In this document: positions 23,954 through 31,806 of the stretch, one piece after another
Layout: every line of letters begins with the position of its first letter
Numbering within the stretch: the stretch's first letter is position 1
Assembly: GCF_014200435.1 (NCBI RefSeq)
Contig: NZ_JACHBR010000001.1
Location: forward strand, 4,371,501-4,435,500
Direction: 5' to 3'
DNA from: Sphaerisporangium krabiense
GTDB lineage: Bacteria; Actinomycetota; Actinomycetes; Streptosporangiales; Streptosporangiaceae
DNA: 64,000 nt
Made by a program: the position numbers and the translations under genes
The notes under the pieces: model-generated
What the model saw: the letters and a program-made list of their open reading frames with translations, nothing else
Database searches by the model: none
Told to the model about the DNA's origin: nothing

Positions 23954-24685
23954 ATGCCGGAGCCGTACGCCCCCATGCCCGACGACTGGGGGCGCGCGCT
24001 CGCGGTCGTCGCGCACCCGGACGACCTGGAGTACGGCCCGGCGTGCGCGGTCGCGGCCTGGACCGCGGCGGGCAAGGACGTCGCCTACCTCATCGTGACC
24101 CGGGGGGAGGCGGGCATCGACTCGCTGCCCCCCGAGCAGGCCGGGCGGGTGCGCGAGCGCGAGCAGATCGAGGCCGCCGCGATCGTCGGCGTGGAGCGGG
24201 TGGAGTTCCTCGGCCACCGGGACGGCGTCGTCGAGTACGGGCTGCCGCTGCGGCGGGACATCGCCGCGGCGATCCGCCGGTTCCGGCCGGAGGTCCTGAT
24301 CGGGCTCAACCACCACGAGCGGTGGCGCAGCGGCGACTGGAACTCCCCCGACCACCGCAACGTCGGCGTCGCCCTGCTCGACGCCGCCGGCGACGCGGGG
24401 AATCGCTGGATATTCCCCGAACTGGCGGACCAGGGCCTCGCGCCGTGGCCGGGCGTGCGCTTCGCGGCCATGGGCGGCTCGCCGCACGCGCGCCACGCGG
24501 TCGACGTCTCGGGCAGCCTGGACAAGGGCGTCGCCGCGCTGGAGGCCCACCGCTCCTACCTCCCCGCGCTCGGCCCGGAGCATCCGATGTCCGACGCGCG
24601 CGGGTTCCTGGAGGCCAAGACCCGCAGGTTCGGCGAGAGATTCGACGGGGTTGCCTGCATCGCCTTCGAGGTCATCGGGATCTGA
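23954..24685 (+). CDS. PIG-L/LmbE-family zinc deacetylase
   Basis: A 243-residue metal-dependent N-deacetylase. It shows the AHPDD zinc motif (about 21-25), TRGEAG, and the later His of SPDHRNVG, which are the three positions that coordinate zinc in MshB and GlcNAc-PI deacetylase. These enzymes remove N-acetyl groups from sugar-linked amines. MshB itself is usually elsewhere and longer, so I do not assign the mycothiol role. A 36-bp gap follows the MFS gene. It is the last gene before a perfect 19-bp hairpin and so the end of the operon. Confidence 0.9.
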   Translation: MPEPYAPMPDDWGRALAVVAHPDDLEYGPACAVAAWTAAGKDVAYLIVTRGEAGIDSLPPEQAGRVREREQIEAAAIVGVERVEFLGHRDGVVEYGLPLRRDIAAAIRRFRPEVLIGLNHHERWRSGDWNSPDHRNVGVALLDAAGDAGNRWIFPELADQGLAPWPGVRFAAMGGSPHARHAVDVSGSLDKGVAALEAHRSYLPALGPEHPMSDARGFLEAKTRRFGERFDGVACIAFEVIGI

Positions 24686-24704
24686 ACAGGCCCCGAGCAC
24701 GTCG

Positions 24705-24752
24705 GTGCGGGCACGGAGGCGGGTGGGGGGATTCCCGCCTCCGTGCCCGCAC
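24705..24752. terminator. perfect 19-bp hairpin terminator
   Basis: Arms GTGCGGGCACGGAGGCGGG and its exact complement at 24734-24752, with a 10-nt G-rich loop. It lies 20 bp after the deacetylase stop and before the convergent VWD-repeat gene. It probably serves as a strong terminator. The remaining 250 bp up to 25006 hold nothing I can assign. Confidence 0.8.
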
Positions 24753-25006
24753 GGCCGGCATGGTCTCCGTCGCTCCTTGTCTCGCGGGGTTCGCGGTCGC
24801 GGATGTCAGCGCGGGGCCGGGGAAGGCGGCCGGCGGCTGGTGGCGCGCGGGGCGGGGGAGGACGCTCACGCGAGGCCGGTGGGCCGTCGGGAGAGGGGCT
24901 GCGACGGCCGGGGGGACGGTTGGGGGGACGCCGCCCCCGCCGCGCGCCCGGGCCGCGGGCGGCCGGATCGTGGGAGGTCACGTCGCCGGCCGGCGTCGTG
25001 GCGTCG

Positions 25007-25384
25007 TCAGTTGAGCTGCCGCTTGTCCCACACCTTGGGCAGGTCCCAGACCTCGGACACGTCCCAGACGGGCACGCGGTCGAAGACCCGGGACTCGTCC
25101 CAGACCTCGGGGAGGCGTCCGGGCGTGAACGCGTCCCACACCGTGAGGCCGTCCCACACGTCGTGGGCGTCCCAGACCCTCAGGCCGTCCCAGACCTCGA
25201 GGGGCTCCTCCGCGGAGTCCCAGACCCGGTAGGCGTCCCAGACCTCCAGCGCGTCCCAGACGTCGAAGGCGTCCCAGGTCTCGTAGTGGTCCCAGACCTT
25301 CAGGTGGTCCCAGACCTCCTGCCGGTCCCAGACCGTTGGGTCGCGGCCGAGGGCGACGCCCGTGGAGATGACGGACACAGTCAT
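25007..25384 (-). CDS. unrecognised VWD-hexapeptide-repeat protein
   Basis: A 125-residue protein. A 17-residue N-terminal segment (MTVSVISTGVALGRDPT) is followed by 16 units of (V/T)-(W/F)-D-x-x-x that run to the C-terminus. Thirteen units are 6 residues; the seventh is 10, the eleventh 12 and the last 8. V-W-D is invariant but for one T-W-D and one V-F-D. Position five is often L, Y or F. There is no signal peptide, membrane helix or Cys. ATG 25384 has AAGGGA about 8 bp upstream, which fixes the start. I do not recognise the family. It could be a beta-solenoid-like repeat protein or a multicore precursor peptide. It is unrelated to von Willebrand D domains. It stands alone between a convergent deacetylase and a divergent S33 peptidase. 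Confidence 0.8.
   Translation of the reverse strand: MTVSVISTGVALGRDPTVWDRQEVWDHLKVWDHYETWDAFDVWDALEVWDAYRVWDSAEEPLEVWDGLRVWDAHDVWDGLTVWDAFTPGRLPEVWDESRVFDRVPVWDVSEVWDLPKVWDKRQLN
25010..25333. repeat. 18-bp period repeats coding VWDxxx
   Basis: Sixteen in-frame units. On the coding strand nearly every unit holds GTCTGGGAC, while the three following codons vary. The conserved and free positions fit selection on the V-W-D core rather than simple DNA slippage. Confidence 0.85.
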
Positions 25385-25640
25385 TTCGCGATCCCTTTCC
25401 CTTCTGTTTCCCGTTCGACTTCCTTGCGTTGAGTCAACTGTGCGCCCCGGCACGGTCCCTGTTCCAGATGGACGACGTTCAGGAAGTTGTCCGCGAAGAA
25501 CCGCTTCCTGCCAGCGGCACGCTGGACCTTTCGGCGCGCACGTTATTCAATGGCGCTTCGCGGGGCACGGAGCGTACGGTCGGGCGCGTGGACGGCGTGC
25601 GGACAGGGTGGCGGGCCGTCCGACGGAAGGAATCCACCAC

Positions 25641-26900
25641 ATGATTCACATGCCGGGGATGGCGGTCACCGACCACCACTTCAGCGTCCCGCTCGACCAC
25701 GCCGACCCGGGCGGGCCCGGCATCACCGTCTTCGCCCGCGAGATCGCCGACCCGGCGCACGTCGGGCAGGACCTGCCCTTCCTGCTGTACCTCCAGGGCG
25801 GCCCCGGCGGCAAGTCGCCCCGCCCGCCGCGCCCCGACGGCTGGATGACCCACGCGCTGCGCACGCACCGCGTCCTGCTGCTCGACCAGCGCGGCACCGG
25901 CCGCAGCACGCCGGTCACCGCCGCGACCGCCGCCCGCCTCGGCGACGACCTGGCCGCCTACCTGCGCCACTTCCGCGCGGACGCGATCGTCGCCGACGCC
26001 GAGCACATCCGCCGCGCCCTGTGCGGCGACCGTCCGTGGGAGACGCTCGGCCAGAGCTACGGCGGGTTCATCACGCTGACCTACCTGTCGAAGGCCCCCG
26101 AGGGGCTGCGCGCCTGCTACGTGACCGGCGGCCTGCCCGGCCTCGCCGCGACGGCGGACGAGGTCTACGCGCGCACCTACCCCCGCGTCAGGGACAAGGT
26201 CGAGCGCTACTACGCGCGCTACCCCGGCGACGTGGCCACGGTCGCGGCCATGGCCGCCCACCTCGCCGAGCACGACGTGCGGCTGCCCGACGGCGACCGG
26301 CTCACCGTGCGCCGCCTCCAGACGCTCGGCATGGCGCTCGGCATGAGCGACGGCGCGGAGCGGCTGCACTGGCTGTTCGACGAGGCGTGGGACGGCGCGG
26401 CGCCGTCGGACACCTTCCTGCGCCAGGTCATGGCGCTGACCGCGTTCGCGGACCAGCCGCTGTACGGAGTGCTCCAGGAGGTCATCTACGCCCAGGGCGG
26501 CACGCCGACCGCCTGGGCGGCCGAGCGGGCGCTCGCCTCGCGCCCGGAGTTCGCGCCCGGGGCCGAGCCGCTGCTGTTCACCGGCGAGATGTTCTACCCG
26601 TTCATGTTCGAGGAGTTCAGCGGGCTGCGCCCCTTCGCCGGGGCCGCCCGCGCGCTGGCCGAGGCGCGGGACTGGCCGCCGCTGTACGACCCCGGGCGGC
26701 TGGCGGCCAACACGGTGCCGGTGGCCGCGATCGTGTACCACGACGACATGTACGTCGACGCCGAGCTGTCGTTGCGCACCGCCAGGTCGGTGGGCAACCT
26801 GCGGCACTGGGTCACCAACGAGTGGGAGCACGACGGCGTGCGGGCCTCCGGCGACCGGGTGCTGTCCCGCCTGATGGACCTGGCGGCGGGACGCCTCTGA
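25641..26900 (+). CDS. S33-family aminopeptidase (proline iminopeptidase type)
   Basis: A 419-residue alpha/beta hydrolase. It has an oxyanion motif QGGPGG, the DQRGTGRST strand that marks proline iminopeptidases, a nucleophile elbow GQSYGG, an acid in VYHDDMYVD and the catalytic His in NEWEHDGVR. It is of the longer actinobacterial prolyl-aminopeptidase type with a helical cap. It would remove N-terminal residues, typically Pro, from peptides in the cytoplasm. ATG 25641 follows GGAAGG at a 10-bp spacing. It is divergent from the VWD-repeat gene with about 255 bp between the starts. That region could hold promoters for both, but I see no clear motif there. Confidence 0.88.
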   Translation: MIHMPGMAVTDHHFSVPLDHADPGGPGITVFAREIADPAHVGQDLPFLLYLQGGPGGKSPRPPRPDGWMTHALRTHRVLLLDQRGTGRSTPVTAATAARLGDDLAAYLRHFRADAIVADAEHIRRALCGDRPWETLGQSYGGFITLTYLSKAPEGLRACYVTGGLPGLAATADEVYARTYPRVRDKVERYYARYPGDVATVAAMAAHLAEHDVRLPDGDRLTVRRLQTLGMALGMSDGAERLHWLFDEAWDGAAPSDTFLRQVMALTAFADQPLYGVLQEVIYAQGGTPTAWAAERALASRPEFAPGAEPLLFTGEMFYPFMFEEFSGLRPFAGAARALAEARDWPPLYDPGRLAANTVPVAAIVYHDDMYVDAELSLRTARSVGNLRHWVTNEWEHDGVRASGDRVLSRLMDLAAGRL

Positions 26901-27053
26901 CCGGCCGCCCGGGGCCGGTGGCGGCCCGCCCGCGTCCGTGTCGAACGGAGCACGGCCGATATTCGCCCGGACTTCACCTCAGGGCTATTTGAGTCCGTAT
27001 ATTTCGTGGAAAATAACCATATAGCGGTGCCCACCTGGCGAGGGGCGGTTCGG

Positions 27054-27350
27054 ATGGGCGACCTGGACGTGGCTTCCCCGGCCGCGCCGGCCGGTCACGA
27101 CGTGCGCGGATCGTGCGCGGACGACGGGACACTGGCGGCGCTGATCGGCGCGCTGGGCGAGAAGGGGATCAAGGTCCGGGTGCTCGACCGCGCCCGGCAC
27201 CCCGGCGACGGCGAGCCCGCGGTGCACACGGTGTACGTCGAGTGCGAGCTCGACGGCACCCTCTCCTGGGGCACGGGCGTGGGCGCCAACGACGCCGTCG
27301 CCTTGTGCAAGGGCGTCGCGAGCGCGCTCGGCCGCGCCTACCCCGCCTGA
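27054..27350 (+). CDS. stand-alone LeuA-type regulatory (dimerisation) domain
   Basis: A protein of about 98 residues whose second half (VHTVYVECELDGTLSWGTGVGANDAVALCKGVASALGRA pattern, residues about 58-94) matches the C-terminal allosteric domain of 2-isopropylmalate synthase. That domain binds leucine in LeuA. No catalytic barrel is present. ATG 27054 follows AGGGGCGG; a GTG at 27006 would add 16 residues. Its stop overlaps the convergent transporter gene by 13 bp. It may be a small amino-acid-binding regulator. A similar one-domain gene could also be a decayed leuA remnant, but the frame is intact and has normal codon usage. Confidence 0.7.
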   Translation: MGDLDVASPAAPAGHDVRGSCADDGTLAALIGALGEKGIKVRVLDRARHPGDGEPAVHTVYVECELDGTLSWGTGVGANDAVALCKGVASALGRAYPA

Positions 27351-28828
27351 GCGCCGTCGGGTCGCTCCGGCCCCCGCCGGGCGCCGCCTCCTATGACGAG
27401 GAAGACGACGACGGCCGCCAGGCACAGGAACGCGGACGCGGAGAGGCCCGCCACGCCGAACCCGTGGACGGCCGCCTCGGCGGGTTCGCCCGGACGGGCC
27501 CGCAGGTGGCCGGCCGCGGCGGTCGCGGCGACCGTGCTGAGCAGGGCGGTGCCGAGCGAGGCGCCGATCTGCTGCGAGGTCATGACCATGGCTCCGGCCA
27601 CGGCCGTGTCGGCGCCCGCGCCGAGCGTCGCGGTGCTGTTGGCGGTGACGAGCAGCCAGCCGCTGCCGAGTCCGACCAGGAGGAACACCAGCAGCACGCC
27701 CGGCCGGTAGCCGCTGTCGGTGCGCAGCGCGCCGAGCAGCGCGAGTCCCGCGGCGACCGTCAGCAGACCGGGGCAGAGCAGCAGCCGCACCGGCACCCGC
27801 GCCATGAGGGGGCTCACCAGCCGCCCGCCCGCCATGAGCCCGGCGGTGAGCGGGAGGTAGGCGAGGCCCGCCCGCACCGGCGGATAGCCGAGCACGTTCT
27901 GCAGGTAGAAGGTGAGGAAGAACAGTGCGGCGAAGATGCCCGAGGCCACGCCGAACACCGCGAGGTAGGACCCGCCGCGGCGCCGGTCGAGCACCACCCG
28001 GAGCGGCAGCAGCGGCCGCGCGGCCCGCGCCTGCGCCAGAACGAACGCGGCCAGCGTGAGCAGGCCCAAGGCCAGCGCGCCGAGCGTCACCGCCGCGCCC
28101 CAGCCGTCGGTCTCGGCCCGGGCGAAGCCGAACACCAGGGCCATCAGGCCGGTGGTGGCGAGCAGCGCCCCTGTCACGTCGAGGCGCACGCCCCCCGCCC
28201 GCGGGGCGGGGCGGACCGCGTAGAGCACTCCGGCGGCGGCGAGCCCGGCGATGGGCAGGTTCACGTACATGCACCAGCGCCAGTCCAGGTGGTCGGTGAG
28301 CAGGCCGCCCAGCACGACGCCGAGACCGGACGAGCTGCCCATGACCGTGCCGTAGATCCCGAACGCCCGGCCGCGCTCGGCCGAGCCCTCGCCTGAGCCG
28401 GACACGGGGAAGGACGCGGCGAGCGTGGCCAGCACGGACGGCGTCAGCAGCGCGCCGAAAACGCCCTGGAGCGCGCGCGAGGTCAGCAGCATCGCCGGAC
28501 CGGTGGCCGCGCCGCCGAGGGCGGAGGCGAGGGCGAAGCCGGTCAGCCCGAACAGCAGGGCGCGCCTGCGGCCGAGCAGGTCGGAGAGCCTGCCGCCCAG
28601 CAGCAGCGGGCCGCCGTACCCGAGCGCGAAGATCGTGACCACCCATTGGCGGGCGGGGTCGGACAGTTCGAGCGATCTCTGCACGGACGGCAGCGCGATG
28701 TTCATGACGGTCAGGTCCAGGCCGATCATGAGCTGGGCGACCGCGACCGCGGCGAGCGCCCACCAGCGCCGCGGGGCGGGGACGGCGGTGTCCGAGGGGC
28801 GCCGGGACGAGCCGACGGATGTGGTCAT
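27338..28828 (-). CDS. DHA2-family (14-TM) MFS drug exporter
   Basis: A 496-residue proton-driven exporter of the EmrB/QacA type. It has LDLTVMNIALPSVQ (motif D1 region), GRLSDLLGRRRAL (motif A) and LGGLLTDHLDWRWCMYVNLPI (motif C and the WRW signature of DHA2). ATG 28828 has GAGG five bases upstream. It is divergent from a MarR regulator, and the 110 bp between them carry several TTGG/CCAA inverted repeats. Repression by that regulator is very likely. The last 13 bp overlap the convergent LeuA-domain gene. Confidence 0.92.
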   Translation of the reverse strand: MTTSVGSSRRPSDTAVPAPRRWWALAAVAVAQLMIGLDLTVMNIALPSVQRSLELSDPARQWVVTIFALGYGGPLLLGGRLSDLLGRRRALLFGLTGFALASALGGAATGPAMLLTSRALQGVFGALLTPSVLATLAASFPVSGSGEGSAERGRAFGIYGTVMGSSSGLGVVLGGLLTDHLDWRWCMYVNLPIAGLAAAGVLYAVRPAPRAGGVRLDVTGALLATTGLMALVFGFARAETDGWGAAVTLGALALGLLTLAAFVLAQARAARPLLPLRVVLDRRRGGSYLAVFGVASGIFAALFFLTFYLQNVLGYPPVRAGLAYLPLTAGLMAGGRLVSPLMARVPVRLLLCPGLLTVAAGLALLGALRTDSGYRPGVLLVFLLVGLGSGWLLVTANSTATLGAGADTAVAGAMVMTSQQIGASLGTALLSTVAATAAAGHLRARPGEPAEAAVHGFGVAGLSASAFLCLAAVVVFLVIGGGARRGPERPDGAQAG

Positions 28829-28860
28829 CGAAACCTCACAGGGGACGTCACAGGAAACCA

Positions 28861-28926
28861 TTGGTTCGTCCAACGTTGGTCCGGCCAACGATAACAACAT
28901 CCGTGGGCCGCGCCAACGAGTTTGGC
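28861..28926. promoter_or_regulatory. clustered MarR-type operator half-sites
   Basis: Between the exporter and marR genes are TTGG-TTCGT-CCAA (28861-28873), CGTTGGTCCGGCCAACG (28874-28890, perfect 6-bp arms) and GCCAACGAGTTTGGC (28912-28926, perfect 5-bp arms). All use the half-site TTGG with a 5-bp spacer, as expected for a dimeric winged-helix repressor controlling both genes. Confidence 0.7.
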
Positions 28927-28938
28927 TAGACTTCCGGC

Positions 28939-29379
28939 ATGCGGAGAGCGCCCACCCGCCTGCGAGGCAAGCCGACCTGGCTGATCAACAAGATCTCGCT
29001 GCACGCCCAGCGGCTGATCGCCGAGGCCGTGGCCCCTCTCGACGCGCGCGCCTACCACTTCGCGTTGCTGGCCGCGCTGGAGGAGTACGGGCCCGCGAGC
29101 CAGGCCGCCCTCGGTCACCGCTGCGCGATCGACCGCAGCGACATGGTGGCCATGGTCAACGAGCTGGCCGAGCAGGGCCTGGCGGTGCGGTCCCCCGACC
29201 CGGAGGACCGGCGGCGCAACGTCATCACCATCACGCCGGCGGGCCGGCGGCGCCTCGCCGAACTCGACGCGGCCCTCGCGGAGGCCCAGGACCGGCTGCT
29301 CGCCCCCCTGTCAGAGGCCGAGCGCGGCCGGCTCGCGGACCTGCTCGGCCGCGTCCTCGACCATCACACCCCGCCCTGA
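28939..29379 (+). CDS. MarR-family regulator
   Basis: A 146-residue winged-helix regulator with the helix-turn-helix at about 50-75 (SQAALGHRCAIDRSDMVAMVNEL) and the wing DPEDRRRNVITIT. It is divergent from the DHA2 exporter and shares its operator region, the standard layout for a repressor of a multidrug pump that is released by the pump substrate. The ATG start at 28939 is close to the last operator half-site. Confidence 0.9.
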   Translation: MRRAPTRLRGKPTWLINKISLHAQRLIAEAVAPLDARAYHFALLAALEEYGPASQAALGHRCAIDRSDMVAMVNELAEQGLAVRSPDPEDRRRNVITITPAGRRRLAELDAALAEAQDRLLAPLSEAERGRLADLLGRVLDHHTPP

Positions 29380-29539
29380 GGCCGCTCGCCGGCGGCTGGT
29401 GCGACCTGTCGGCGAGGGGACCCGGGGGAGTGGGGTAGCCGTTCGGAGATCGCGGCGGAAGTATTCTCTTGGGTGCAGGGTAATTAACCTCACTAAGGAA
29501 AGCGTTTCAGCTAGCCAAGGGAAATGGGATGGGATACCA

Positions 29540-30031
29540 ATGGCGGAGAAGTCCCGTTCGCAGCTGCTCGCCCTGGTCCACGAGGCGATACGTGCCTACA
29601 CGGCCGGCGCCGTGCTGCACAGCCAGGCCGTGGCCGACCGGCTCGGGTTGAACGCCACCGACTCCCGCTGCCTGGACATCCTGCGCCGCACCGGCCCCAT
29701 CACGGCCGGCCAGGTCGCCGAACTGACCGGGCTGACCACCGGCGCGATCACCGGGGTCGTGGACCGCCTGGAGAAACCCGGCTACGTCCGCAGGGTCAGG
29801 GACGAGGAGGACCGGCGCCGCGTGATCATCGTGCCGGTCCCCGAGGAGGAGCTGCCCATCGACGCCTGCCTGCGGGACATCGGCCGCCGCCTGGAGGAGT
29901 TCCTGCGCACCTACACCGACGAGCAGCTCGCCGTGATCCTGGACTTCCTCAGCCGGTCCGCGGAGATGGCGCCCAGCGGGATCACCGCCATCCGCGACAA
30001 GGCCGCCCGCCTGACCTCCCCGGCGACCTGA
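29540..30031 (+). CDS. MarR-family regulator
   Basis: A 163-residue regulator with HTH residues about 60-85 (ITAGQVAELTGLTTGAITGVVDRLE) and the wing DEEDRRRVIIV. Its start at ATG 29540 (MAEKSRSQ) is preceded by GGGAT; further in-frame codons upstream are low in quality. An imperfect dyad TTAACCTCACTAAGGAAA lies about 40 bp before the start and may be its own operator. The next gene is a DHA2 exporter on the same strand after a 330-bp gap, but that exporter has its own MarR gene, so the target of this one is open. Confidence 0.88.
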   Translation: MAEKSRSQLLALVHEAIRAYTAGAVLHSQAVADRLGLNATDSRCLDILRRTGPITAGQVAELTGLTTGAITGVVDRLEKPGYVRRVRDEEDRRRVIIVPVPEEELPIDACLRDIGRRLEEFLRTYTDEQLAVILDFLSRSAEMAPSGITAIRDKAARLTSPAT

Positions 30032-30330
30032 CCTCCGCGGCGGTGCCCCGCCCGTGCGGCCGGGGCCGCGCCCGGTGCGGGGCGGTTCCGTGGCGGGACG
30101 GGGGACAGCCACGAGCCCGCGGCCGGCCGCTGTCCCCCTGAGCGCGGCGACGGCTGAGCCCGGCCCGAACGCGCTGCGCGGCACCCGGCCGGCGTTCCAT
30201 GACGGAGCCCGCCGCGGGTGACCGGCCGTCGCACGCCCCCCCGATCACCGTCCTCCCCGTGCGCGGGTGTGCATAGCACCAGGTCATACGCATAAATCAG
30301 CCTATTGACGGCATGAGTTGTACTGTGGAA
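30032..30330. other. intergenic region before the second exporter
   Basis: About 300 bp, GC-rich in the first two thirds and AT-richer after 30260. I see no gene. The right end (TTGACG at 30305 and the palindrome that follows) is probably the exporter promoter. Confidence 0.4.
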
Positions 30331-30352
30331 ATCGTTGTACTCCTACAACGAT
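30331..30352. promoter_or_regulatory. 9-bp-arm palindrome, probable operator
   Basis: Arms ATCGTTGTA and TACAACGAT flank CTCC, a perfect 22-bp inverted repeat. It lies 11 bp before the GTG start of the exporter and next to its Shine-Dalgarno site. Binding here would block expression of the exporter-marR operon. TTGTACT also occurs at 30318, 17 bp to the left. Confidence 0.75.
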
Positions 30353-30363
30353 CGTGGAGGGCC

Positions 30364-31806
30364 GTGACCGCACCCAGCCGCCGCAGGCGGACGCTGATCC
30401 TGTTGATCTGCTGCATGAGCCTGCTGATCGTCGGGCTGGACAACACGATCGTGAACGTCGCCCTGCCCGCCATCGAGCGCGACCTGCACGCCCCCGTCTC
30501 CGGCATGCAGTGGACGGTCGACGCCTACATCCTCGTGCTCGCCTGCCTCCTGCTGCTGTCCGGCTCCACGGCCGACCGCATCGGACGGCGCCGCACCTTC
30601 CAGCTCGGCCTGGTGATCTTCGCGGTGGGTTCGCTGCTGTGCGGGCTCGCCCCCAGCCTCGGCTGGCTGATCGCCTTCCGGGTCCTCCAGGCGATCGGCG
30701 GCTCCATGCTCAACCCGGTCGCCATGTCGATCATCACGAACACCTTCACCGACCCCCGCGAGCGGGCCCGCGCCATCGGCCTGTGGGGCGGTGTGGTCGG
30801 CGTCAGCATGGCGCTCGGTCCCGTCGTCGGCGGCGCCCTGGTGGACACCTCCAACTGGCGCGCGATCTTCTGGATCAACGTGCCCGTCGCGATCGCCGCG
30901 ATCGTGCTCGCCGCCCTGTTCGTCCCCGAATCCCGTGCGCCGCACCCCCGCCGCATCGACCCGGTCGGGCAGATCCTGGTCATCCTGGCGCTCGGCTCGC
31001 TGACGTACGGCATCATCGAGGCGCCCGGCCTCGGCCTCGGATCCCCGCCGATCATCGCGTCGTTCACCGTGGCCGCGGTCTCGTTCGCCGCCTTCCTCGC
31101 CTACGAGCCCCGGCGGCGCGAACCTCTCATCGACCTGCGCTTCTTCCGCAGCGCCCCCTTCTCCGGCGCCTCGGCCATCGCGCTGTGCGTGTTCGCCGGG
31201 TTCGGCGGCTTCCTGTTCCTCAACACGCTCTACCTTCAGGACGTGCGCGGCCTCTCCCCGCTGTCCGCCGGCCTCTGCACGCTGCCGATCGCCGCGATGG
31301 CCGTGGTCTTCGCCCCCCTGTCGGGGAAGCTGGTCGGCGACAGGGGCCCGCGGGCGCCTCTGGTCATCGCGGGGGTCGCCATCTGCGCCGGCGGGCTCAT
31401 GCTCACGCCGCTCACCGCGCACACCCCGCTGCCGTGGCTGCTCGCCGCCTACGCCGTGTTCGGCCTCGGGTTCGCCATGGCCAACGCGCCCATCACCAAC
31501 ACCGCGGTCTCCGGCATGCCGCGCGCACAGGCCGGGGTGGCGGCGGCCATCGCCTCCACCGGCCGCCAGGTCGGGCAGTCCTTCGGCGTGGCGATCGCCG
31601 GATCGGTGCTGGCCTCCGGCCTGGCCGGATCGTCGCACGCCGGGTTCGCGCACGCCAGCCGGGCCGGGTGGTGGATGGTCGCGGGGTACGGCGCCATGGT
31701 GCTCGTCCTCGGCCTGTTCACCACGGGCAGGTGGGCGAAGGCCACCGCGGAGCGCACCGCCTCCTGCCTGATCGCGGACGGCGTCCGGCCCCAGGCCGTG
31801 TCATGA
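30364..31806 (+). CDS. DHA2-family MFS drug exporter
   Basis: A 480-residue exporter with LDNTIVNVALPAIERDL, GSTADRIGRRRTFQ (motif A) and the GGALVDTSNWRAIFWINVPV motif C region, and about 14 helices. GTG 30364 is chosen because GGAGGG lies four bases upstream; an in-frame ATG at 30313 would start inside the operator. Its stop overlaps the start of a MarR gene (ATGA), so pump and regulator are co-translated and probably controlled by the palindrome upstream. Confidence 0.92.
   Translation: MTAPSRRRRTLILLICCMSLLIVGLDNTIVNVALPAIERDLHAPVSGMQWTVDAYILVLACLLLLSGSTADRIGRRRTFQLGLVIFAVGSLLCGLAPSLGWLIAFRVLQAIGGSMLNPVAMSIITNTFTDPRERARAIGLWGGVVGVSMALGPVVGGALVDTSNWRAIFWINVPVAIAAIVLAALFVPESRAPHPRRIDPVGQILVILALGSLTYGIIEAPGLGLGSPPIIASFTVAAVSFAAFLAYEPRRREPLIDLRFFRSAPFSGASAIALCVFAGFGGFLFLNTLYLQDVRGLSPLSAGLCTLPIAAMAVVFAPLSGKLVGDRGPRAPLVIAGVAICAGGLMLTPLTAHTPLPWLLAAYAVFGLGFAMANAPITNTAVSGMPRAQAGVAAAIASTGRQVGQSFGVAIAGSVLASGLAGSSHAGFAHASRAGWWMVAGYGAMVLVLGLFTTGRWAKATAERTASCLIADGVRPQAVS

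Noticed and set aside
25010-25333. CRISPR-like array suggested by the regular 18-bp spacing of TCCCAGAC on the plus strand
   Set aside because: Units are far too short, the spacing follows codons, the frame is open throughout with a ribosome-binding site, and no cas gene is present.
25007-25384. von Willebrand D-type domain suggested by the letters VWD
   Set aside because: The letters are residues Val-Trp-Asp in a hexad repeat. The Cys-rich von Willebrand D fold is absent; there is no Cys.
29482-29500. Sequence AATTAACCTCACTAAGGA resembling the phage T3 RNA polymerase promoter
   Set aside because: It needs two one-base gaps to match, no T3-like polymerase gene is present, and the position fits a regulator operator or ordinary promoter upstream of a MarR gene. 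Probably coincidence.
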